From positions 1 through 11,729 of the forward strand of contig NZ_CBFHNB010000067.1 in the NCBI RefSeq assembly GCF_965657105.1: 11,729 nucleotides of DNA. Direction: 5' to 3'. The translations under genes and the position numbers were made by a program. Shown here one piece after another: positions 7,240 to 11,729 of this stretch; the stretch's first letter is position 1; each line of letters begins with the position of its first letter. The notes beneath the pieces were generated by a model. The model ran no database searches. It worked only from the letters and a program-made list of their open reading frames with translations, and had not been told where the DNA came from. Source of the stretch: Puniceispirillum sp965657105. Lineage in GTDB: Bacteria; Pseudomonadota; Alphaproteobacteria; Puniceispirillales; Puniceispirillaceae.

Positions 7240-7566
7240 ATGGCGCGGCTGAAGTCGGGCATGTTGGTTGCGGCGGCATTGCGCTATGCCAGTCAGGAAT
7301 TGATCGATTGCGTTCTGGTGCGCCGCGGTGATGCGGATGCAGGTGCCATATTCATTCATATGAATGCAGGCTTTGATCAGCATAAAATTCTGGCACGTAT
7401 TTTAGATTTTGACGGTGCCTATAATTGGCAGCCGATCACGGGTGCCGGTTGGGTTGATGCTGACACGGCACGCGCGCGTCTTGATAAGGAAATTAGCCGT
7501 GATCCTGATGCTTTTGTGCTGGCGGTGGATGACCCCAAAGGCCGCAATCCTTTTGACGTTATTTAG
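7240..7566 (+). CDS. DUF1491 family protein, function unknown
   Basis: A 108-residue soluble protein matching the alphaproteobacterial DUF1491 family. It has the typical opening MARLKSGMLVAAALRYA, a central VRRGDADAGAIFIHMN segment, a WVDADTARARLDKEISRDPDAFVLAVDD region and the C-terminal end NPFDVI. No catalytic motif, membrane helix or signal peptide is visible, and no biochemical role is established as far as I know. The ATG at 7240 is supported by the conserved N-terminus; AAGGG lies roughly ten bases upstream. It lies between the DUF1674 gene and dusA on the same strand, 43 and 62 bases away, so these could form a loose operon. The family match is from recall of the consensus and is fairly secure. 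Confidence 0.83.
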   Translation: MARLKSGMLVAAALRYASQELIDCVLVRRGDADAGAIFIHMNAGFDQHKILARILDFDGAYNWQPITGAGWVDADTARARLDKEISRDPDAFVLAVDDPKGRNPFDVI

Positions 7567-7595
7567 CGCCTTAGTCCCACGCCCCCACAAGGTTA

Positions 7596-7613
7596 GATTT
7601 TTTCGATTTTTTG
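7596..7613. repeat. Tandem GATTTTTT repeat upstream of dusA
   Basis: Two 9-base units, GATTTTTTC and GATTTTTTG, stand back to back just after the DUF1491 gene. T-runs of this kind could contribute to termination after DUF1491, but there is no GC-rich stem before them, so I do not call a terminator. Confidence 0.3.
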
Positions 7614-7628
7614 TCGTATAAGGCATGC

Positions 7629-8642
7629 ATGACGGATCACAACCGACAGCATATTGATCGCCGCCTGTCGGTGGCACCGATGATGGATTGGACAGACCGG
7701 CATTGCCGTTTTTTCCTTCGTCTTGTTGCGCCTGACGCGTTGCTATTCACCGAAATGGTGACAGCGGATGCAATCATCCATGGTGATTGTGAACGTTTAC
7801 TAGGGCATGATCAGGCTGAGCATCCTTTGGCTTTGCAGCTTGGCGGCAGTGATCCGGAAAAATTGGCAAAAGCGTCCAGAATTGCGATGGATTACGGTTT
7901 TGCCGAAATTAATCTCAACGTCGGTTGTCCGTCGGATCGTGTGCAATCTGGCCGTTTTGGTGCTTGCCTTATGGCCGAGCCTGACTTGGTTGCCGAATGT
8001 TGTAGCGCCATGGCATCAGTGACGGCAGGTTTCGATGTGCCGGTTTCGGTTAAATGCCGGATTGGCATTGATGATATGGATTCCGAAACTGGGCTTGATG
8101 CCTTTACCCACGCGGTGGCTGATGCTGGTGTCACATTATTATATGTACATGCCCGCAAAGCCTGGCTGAAAGGTCTTAGCCCTAAAGAAAACCGGGATAT
8201 TCCGCCTTTGGATTATGACCGCGTCAAACGCCTTGTTGGTGCCTTTCCTGCGATTGATGTTCATATTAATGGTGGCATAGTCACACTCGATACAGCGCGG
8301 GAATTAGCACCAGATTTCGCAGGCATGATGCTGGGGCGCGCGGCTTATAAAACGCCGATGATTTTGACGCAGATTGCCTATGAATTATTCGGTACTATGC
8401 CGCCTAGTCGCGCAGACATTGCCGCTAGCATGGCTGATTACGCAGATGTTAAAACCGCCGCGGATGTTCCCCTTCATGCGATCACCCGGCATATGCTTGG
8501 GCTTTATAATGGGCAGCGCGGTGCCAAGCTTTGGCGCCGGAGCCTAGGCGAAGATGCGCGTTTGCGCTCAGCCGACGGTGGCCAACTTATCCGTGAAACG
8601 GCAACTGCCTGCGAAGCGCTTGCTGCGCAGCTTGCAGCGTGA
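7629..8642 (+). CDS. dusA: tRNA-dihydrouridine(20/20a) synthase DusA
   Basis: FMN-dependent, NADPH-using reductase that converts uridines in the tRNA D-loop to dihydrouridine; DusA acts at positions 20 and 20a in E. coli. The 337-residue protein is a TIM barrel followed by a helical tRNA-binding domain (about 245-337). Motifs in order are LSVAPMMDWTDRHCR at the first strand, FTEMVTADAI, PLALQLGG, the catalytic cysteine C100 in NLNVGCPSDRVQSGRFGACL, VKCRIGID, the DusA-type VHARKAWLKGLSPKENR, VHINGGI, and the phosphate-binding GMMLGRAAY. The sequence around C100 is closer to DusA than to DusB or DusC. The ATG at 7629 is chosen over an in-frame TTG at 7611 because AAGG lies five bases upstream and because homologues start shortly before the LSVAPM strand. 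yciB follows after 41 bases. Confidence 0.97.
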   Translation: MTDHNRQHIDRRLSVAPMMDWTDRHCRFFLRLVAPDALLFTEMVTADAIIHGDCERLLGHDQAEHPLALQLGGSDPEKLAKASRIAMDYGFAEINLNVGCPSDRVQSGRFGACLMAEPDLVAECCSAMASVTAGFDVPVSVKCRIGIDDMDSETGLDAFTHAVADAGVTLLYVHARKAWLKGLSPKENRDIPPLDYDRVKRLVGAFPAIDVHINGGIVTLDTARELAPDFAGMMLGRAAYKTPMILTQIAYELFGTMPPSRADIAASMADYADVKTAADVPLHAITRHMLGLYNGQRGAKLWRRSLGEDARLRSADGGQLIRETATACEALAAQLAA

Positions 8643-8683
8643 TCTATCTCGTGCTTTATCCACTCACTCAATAGGAAAAAATT

Positions 8684-9271
8684 GTGACCGAACCGAAACT
8701 ATCCACCGACAGCCACGTTGAAAAGCCAGCGCATTCTGGCCGCCGCTTTATACTTGATATGGGGCCATTGCTATTATTCTTTGGTGCAAATTATCTTTAT
8801 CATGATTTGATGTTCAGCATAAAGGTTCTGGTTGGGGCTACGCTTATTGCGCTGGCAATTAGTTGGCGGCTAGAACGCCGGATACCGATGATGGCGGCCT
8901 TTGGATGTCTGGCGCTGGTGTTTTTCGGTGGCCTGTCCCTGTATTTTGACAATGAACTATTTATCAAAATCAAGCCAACAGTGGTGACGTTTCTTCTGGC
9001 GGCGGCAATTGTAGGTGGCCGGCTTATAGGGCGTAATCCGCTTGCCGCCATTATGGGTGGGCAGATGAAGCTGACTGACAAAGGCTGGAGGCTGATTAGC
9101 TGGTTATGGGCACTCATGTTCTTGACCACGGGGGTGGCAAATGAAATTGCATGGCGTGTCCTTAGTACGGATGACTGGATTACCTTTAAAGTCTTTGGCA
9201 TCACTGGCATTTCATTGGTTTTTGTGATTATCAGCGTGCCGCTTTTGCAGAAACATCAGATCGAAGATTAG
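8684..9271 (+). CDS. yciB: Inner membrane-spanning protein YciB / septation protein A (IspZ)
   Basis: Multi-pass inner-membrane protein of the YciB/IspZ family, implicated in cell-envelope synthesis and septation; its biochemical activity is unsettled. The 195 residues hold a polar N-terminus (1-20) and five or six hydrophobic segments near 24-39, 43-60, 69-87, 99-113, 137-154 and 168-188. Family-typical pieces are FILDMGPLLLFFGANY, IKPTVVTFLLAAAIVGGRLIGRNPL, GWRLISWLWALMF, VANEIAWRVLSTDDWITFKVFG and PLLQKH. The GTG start at 8684 is supported by an AGGA about seven bases upstream. It follows dusA on the same strand with a 41-base gap and is followed by 211 non-coding bases, which marks the end of this gene group. 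The family assignment is strong; the functional name should be read cautiously. Confidence 0.93.
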   Translation: MTEPKLSTDSHVEKPAHSGRRFILDMGPLLLFFGANYLYHDLMFSIKVLVGATLIALAISWRLERRIPMMAAFGCLALVFFGGLSLYFDNELFIKIKPTVVTFLLAAAIVGGRLIGRNPLAAIMGGQMKLTDKGWRLISWLWALMFLTTGVANEIAWRVLSTDDWITFKVFGITGISLVFVIISVPLLQKHQIED

Positions 9272-9482
9272 GTAATATATCTGGCTACTAGCTGGACAAA
9301 AAATCTAATTGTGAAGCTGATTCAGACATGATGTCGCAAAAACAGCATAAAAAGTCGCGTCAGCTTCAAACTGTAGCACATGAATATCGCAAGAATTCAG
9401 AGTGATGTGGTGTGTAAGCTCATAATATGCGCTGTATCAATATGATCAATCAAAGGCGAAAGCCCGATGCAGGAGTCACGTA
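9272..9482. other. Upstream region of the corrinoid protein gene with a 9-bp inverted repeat
   Basis: A 211-base gap starts the C1 gene group. It contains a perfect inverted repeat, TGAAGCTGA (9312-9320) and TCAGCTTCA (9360-9368), enclosing 39 bases. Inside is a smaller dyad, GACA-TGA-TGTC (9325-9335), and a repeated GTCGC (9333-9337, 9354-9358). Nearer the gene is a short GGC-GAAA-GCC hairpin with a GNRA-type loop (9455-9464). A CATAATATG at 9421 resembles a -10 box but lacks a matching -35. It does not match a riboswitch class I can recognise, including the cobalamin riboswitch, for which there is too little space and no B12-box. Confidence 0.4.
9471..9475 (+). promoter_or_regulatory. Shine-Dalgarno sequence for the corrinoid protein gene
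   Basis: AGGAG stands seven bases before the ATG at 9483. It is among the best ribosome-binding sites in the window, fits high expression of a corrinoid carrier protein, and fixes the start codon. Confidence 0.75.
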
Positions 9483-10187
9483 ATGGCTGACGAAGATGAA
9501 ATTATCCTTGCTGACCTAGATGACGACGAACTTGTCCAACAGATGCATGATGATCTTTATGATGGTCTGCAGGACGAAATCGTCGAAGGTGTCAATATTC
9601 TGCTTGCGCGCAAATGGACACCCTATGAAGTTCTGACCAAGGCACTTGTCGAAGGCATGACCATTGTCGGCATTGATTTCCGCGATGGTATCTTGTTTGT
9701 GCCTGAAGTTTTGATGGCGGCAAACGCCATGAAGGCTGGCATGGTTGTGCTTCGCCCGCTTCTGGCTGAAACAGGCGCGCCACGTGTCGGCACAATGGTC
9801 ATTGGCACGGTCAAAGGTGACATTCACGATATTGGTAAAAACCTTGTCTCTATGATGCTTGAAGGTGCCGGTTTTGACGTCATCGATCTTGGCATTAACA
9901 ATCCGGTTGAAAATTATCTTGAGGCGCTTGAGGAACATAAGCCGGACATTCTTGGCATGTCGGCTTTGCTCACAACAACCATGCCTTATATGAAAGTTGT
10001 CGTTGATGCGATGATCGAAAAAGGCATTCGCGATGATTATATCGTGCTTGTTGGCGGCGCACCTTTGAACGAAGCCTTTGCTGACTCGGTTGGTGCTGAT
10101 GCCTATTGCCGTGATGCGGCGGTGGCTGTCGAAACGGCTAAAGAAATGATTGCGGCGCGTCGTGCGAAAGAACAGGCGGCTGGTTAG
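9483..10187 (+). CDS. Corrinoid (B12-binding) methyl-carrier protein, MtbC/MttC/MtgC type
   Basis: Free-standing cobalamin-binding protein that carries a methyl group between a substrate:corrinoid methyltransferase and a corrinoid:acceptor methyltransferase, as MttC, MtbC or MtgC do in methylamine and glycine-betaine demethylation. The 234 residues comprise an acidic N-terminus (1-20), a helical methionine-synthase-like cap domain (about 20-95, with LVEGMTIVGIDFRDGILFVPEVLMAANAMK) and a Rossmann B12-binding domain (about 100-225). The cobalt-ligating histidine is H115 in the DxHxxG motif (GDIHDIGKN, D113-H115-G118), followed by SAL at 160-162 and the GG of VGGAPLNE at 191-192, the standard base-off/His-on signature. 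No methyltransferase domain is fused. DUF1638 follows after 13 bases. The substrate cannot be deduced; the closest families act on methylamines and betaines. The strong AGGAG upstream fixes the start. Confidence 0.95.
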   Translation: MADEDEIILADLDDDELVQQMHDDLYDGLQDEIVEGVNILLARKWTPYEVLTKALVEGMTIVGIDFRDGILFVPEVLMAANAMKAGMVVLRPLLAETGAPRVGTMVIGTVKGDIHDIGKNLVSMMLEGAGFDVIDLGINNPVENYLEALEEHKPDILGMSALLTTTMPYMKVVVDAMIEKGIRDDYIVLVGGAPLNEAFADSVGADAYCRDAAVAVETAKEMIAARRAKEQAAG

Positions 10188-10200
10188 TCCATCAACGCAT

Positions 10201-10818
10201 ATGGAGGCACCGGCAGGCGTTTTGATGATTGCCTGCGGTGCTTTGGCGCGTGAAATTCTTGATATTACCAAACAATTACCGGCTGGTGCGGTTGAACTCA
10301 CATGCTTGCCAGCGATATGGCATAACCATCCAGAAAAAATTGTGCCAGGTCTGAAGCAGAAAATTGATGCTGCCAAAAAATCTGGCCGTAATGTCGTTGT
10401 GATATATGGTGATTGCGGAACAGGTGGCGCCATTGACGCCTATCTGGAATCCGAATCAATCCCGCGTATTCCTGGCCCGCATTGCTATGAAATGTTCTTG
10501 GGTAAGCCTGATTTTGACGCCGAAATGGAAGCCGAGCTTGGCACCTTTTTCCTGACTGATTATATGGTGCGCCATTTTGAACGTCTGGTCATGAAGGGCA
10601 TGGGATTGCGCCAGCACCCACAGTTACGCGACATGTATTTTGGCAATTACAAACGCGTATTATATATCGCCCAGACCGAGGATCCGGCCTTGGTGGCCAA
10701 GGCCCGCGCGGCAGCAGCGATGTTAGCACTTGATTTTGACTATCGTTTTGCTGGATATGGTGCATTTACAAATTTTATTGGGGCCGCCAGCCAGACGGCT
10801 AACGCGGTAAATAGTTAA
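10201..10818 (+). CDS. DUF1638 domain protein associated with corrinoid methyl transfer
   Basis: A 205-residue soluble protein of the DUF1638 family, which I know mainly as a neighbour of corrinoid proteins and methyltransferases in archaea and bacteria; its biochemical role is not established. Conspicuous residues are C12 (IACGALAREI), C35, the HNHP motif (H41, H43), C72 (IYGDCGTGG) and H94-C95 (PGPHCYEMF), which look like a metal or thiol site. No signal peptide or membrane helix is seen. The frame is open back to 10150, overlapping the corrinoid gene by 38 bases, but ATG 10201, 13 bases after that gene, fits the IACG core better; the ribosome site is weak, suggesting translational coupling. 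The 'virulence factor' gene follows after 16 bases. A part in methyl transfer or corrinoid maintenance is inferred from position only. Confidence 0.87.
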   Translation: MEAPAGVLMIACGALAREILDITKQLPAGAVELTCLPAIWHNHPEKIVPGLKQKIDAAKKSGRNVVVIYGDCGTGGAIDAYLESESIPRIPGPHCYEMFLGKPDFDAEMEAELGTFFLTDYMVRHFERLVMKGMGLRQHPQLRDMYFGNYKRVLYIAQTEDPALVAKARAAAAMLALDFDYRFAGYGAFTNFIGAASQTANAVNS

Positions 10819-10834
10819 CTCGACGGGGGCTAAC

Positions 10835-11152
10835 ATGGCTAATTTAATCACCCTGTATTGGCGCGATATTCCTGCACAGGTCATTGCCGAACGCGGACGT
10901 GGCCGGAATCGTGAACAGGCAAAAATTGAACTTCCCAAGCGGTTCTCGATTGCGATTGACGCGGCGGCGATGCGCGATGGGGCTGATGGAACAGATGATT
11001 ATCTGGCCGAATGGCGTCGTGCTGATCCGGTTACATGCGGTGAGGATCTTGATGCAGAAGCCAAATTGCATGCTGAAAAGCTCGAACATGATTATCCATC
11101 TGAAAGGGTAAAGCTTCTGGTCGAGAATGGTGGTTTCCAGCCCAATAATTAG
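10835..11152 (+). CDS. Small 'virulence factor' family (PF13769-like) protein, likely C1-module accessory
   Basis: A 105-residue soluble, charged protein. It matches, from recall, the small family labelled 'virulence factor' (PF13769) in alphaproteobacteria, with LYWRDIPAQVIAERGRGR near the N-terminus, IELPKRFSIAIDAAAMR in the middle, YLAEWRR and an acidic helical tail. There is one cysteine (C68). No toxin, secretion or adhesion feature is visible, and its place between DUF1638 and a methylene-THF reductase gene argues against a virulence role. It is preceded by a good ribosome-binding site (GGGGG, six bases before ATG 10835) and follows DUF1638 by 16 bases, so it is almost surely in the same operon. 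Function is unknown; an accessory role in corrinoid- or folate-linked methyl transfer is inferred. The family name is less certain than that it is a real gene. Confidence 0.8.
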   Translation: MANLITLYWRDIPAQVIAERGRGRNREQAKIELPKRFSIAIDAAAMRDGADGTDDYLAEWRRADPVTCGEDLDAEAKLHAEKLEHDYPSERVKLLVENGGFQPNN

Positions 11153-11347
11153 GCATTGCAAACGGACTATTTTTGAGCGCCGTATGACCGAAATTATACT
11201 TGTTTTAGATGTCGTAAATGGAAGATAGAAAGGCGTCGCCAAGCCATCCTGATTGATGCTAAAAGACGATGGTCTTTCTGCTTAATTGTTATGCGATCAA
11301 TAATTGTCGTATATAGATTCAATAATAAATGAGTTTTGAGGTTACCA
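11153..11347. other. Gap upstream of the reductase gene; small hairpin
   Basis: A 195-base AT-rich gap interrupts the otherwise tight gene group. It has a perfect 6-bp inverted repeat, AAAGAC (11262-11267) and GTCTTT (11272-11277), around GATG, too weak to call a terminator. No coding sequence of plausible length is seen on the plus strand; a minus-strand frame entering from the reductase gene is a shadow. Confidence 0.35.
11286..11315 (+). promoter_or_regulatory. Candidate sigma-70-type promoter for the reductase gene
   Basis: TTGTTA (11286-11291) and TATATA (11310-11315) are separated by 18 bases and stand about 33 bases before the ATG. The match is moderate in an AT-rich stretch and could be chance. 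Confidence 0.3.
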
Positions 11348-11729
11348 ATGTCCGCTACTATTGAACAAATCCAAGCCGCCGCGACTGACTGGTCAATCGA
11401 AGTGACGCCTAATGGAGCGTCAAAAATCGACAGCTTTGCTGATTGTCTGGCACCTGGCACGACAGTTAATGTCACTTTCCTGCCTGGCAGTGATCCAATG
11501 GATACGGTTGCGGTTGCCCAACGCTTGCATAATGATGGCATGAATCCGGTGCCGCATCTGGCTGCGCGGTCATTGAAAGATATTGACCAACTTGATGCAT
11601 TATTGTCGGCGTTCACCCAGAAAGCAGGCGTTAGCGAAGTTTTGGTCATTGGCGGTGGTGTTGATAATCCGGTTGGTCAGTTTGCCTCCAGCATCGAAGT
11701 GCTGAACACGGGTTTGATTCAGAAATATG
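11348..11729 (+). CDS. Methylenetetrahydrofolate reductase family protein, N-terminal part (3' truncated by window edge)
   Basis: FAD-dependent enzyme of the MetF/MTHFR family, interconverting 5,10-methylene-THF and 5-methyl-THF. The first 127 residues are present and the frame is open at the right edge. The barrel start WSIEVTP places E18 where E. coli MetF has its catalytic glutamate. NVTFLPGSDPMDTVAVAQRL and MNPVPHLAARSL match the conserved second and third strands, and VSEVLVIGGG resembles the next strand. The sequence is divergent from biosynthetic MetF, for example in lacking the TYGAGGS motif, which suggests the subfamily found with corrinoid methyltransferase genes. There it would oxidise methyl-THF produced by demethylation, rather than feed methionine synthesis; direction is inference. 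The start is set by GAGG about six bases before ATG 11348. It follows the small PF13769-like gene after 195 bases and may have its own promoter. Confidence 0.87.
   Translation, partial: MSATIEQIQAAATDWSIEVTPNGASKIDSFADCLAPGTTVNVTFLPGSDPMDTVAVAQRLHNDGMNPVPHLAARSLKDIDQLDALLSAFTQKAGVSEVLVIGGGVDNPVGQFASSIEVLNTGLIQKY

Noticed and set aside
9272..9482. Cobalamin, SAM or THF riboswitch before the corrinoid gene
   Set aside because: I looked for a B12-box and for SAM-II or SAM/SAH-type pseudoknot patterns and found only simple inverted repeats and a 3-bp GNRA hairpin; no known class can be supported by eye.
10150..10200. Upstream start for DUF1638 inside the corrinoid gene
   Set aside because: The added stretch is a basic segment encoded by the end of the corrinoid gene in another frame; the family core begins just after ATG 10201.
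9516..10433. 305-codon minus-strand reading frame across the corrinoid gene and into DUF1638
   Set aside because: It is antisense to two genes with clear family motifs, its product is rich in Cys, His, Arg and Asn with no recognisable domain, and it arises from the codon pattern of the plus-strand genes.
11194..11649. 151-codon minus-strand reading frame over the reductase gene
   Set aside because: The plus-strand frame from 11348 has a good ribosome-binding site and MTHFR-family motifs; the minus-strand product has none.
1..11729. tRNA, rRNA, CRISPR array, IS element or phage gene
   Set aside because: No tRNA-like T-loop or anticodon pattern, regularly spaced repeats, transposase motif, terminal inverted repeats or phage-type gene was seen on either strand.

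Overview
The window is chromosomal DNA of an alphaproteobacterium. The main evidence is the set of small families with a mostly alphaproteobacterial distribution (DUF1674, DUF1491, and the PF13769 'virulence factor' family) and the linkage of rsmB, a heparinase II/III protein and purH, a gene order known from that class. Base composition looks intermediate (about half GC by eye) with many AT-rich gaps. Together with the corrinoid/C1 gene set this would fit a marine lineage such as SAR116 or a relative, but that placement is inference. No rRNA, tRNA, CRISPR array, insertion sequence or prophage gene is visible. Gene density is high and no gene-free stretch exceeds about 210 bases.

Left part (1-7022). 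The 3' end of mutY runs off the left edge and converges on purH, with the two stop codons sharing the sequence TTAA. Four leftward genes follow when read from right to left: rsmB (16S rRNA m5C methyltransferase), a cytoplasmic-looking heparinase II/III-family protein, chrA (full-length two-domain chromate transporter) and purH (last two steps of IMP synthesis). chrA appears to interrupt the usual heparinase-purH neighbourhood. An 18-bp near-perfect direct repeat sits on each side of the heparinase gene.

Middle part (7023-9271). Rightward and divergent from rsmB are a 57-residue DUF1674/SDHAF4-like protein (succinate dehydrogenase assembly), a DUF1491 protein, dusA (tRNA dihydrouridine synthase) and yciB/ispZ (inner-membrane septation-related protein). 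The short divergent gap between rsmB and the DUF1674 gene contains three separate inverted repeats.

Right part (9483-11729). A rightward gene set encodes a free-standing MtbC/MttC/MtgC-type corrinoid protein, a DUF1638 protein, a small 'virulence factor' family protein and, after a 195-base gap, the first 127 residues of a methylenetetrahydrofolate reductase family protein that runs off the edge. This looks like the front half of a corrinoid-dependent demethylation module. In such a module a methyl group from a methylated amine or betaine is loaded on the corrinoid protein, passed to tetrahydrofolate, and oxidised by the reductase running in reverse. The substrate methyltransferase (MttB/MtgB superfamily), the methyl-THF:corrinoid methyltransferase and a corrinoid re-activating protein would be expected just beyond the right edge. 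This is the most interesting part of the window, because two of its four genes have no established role.
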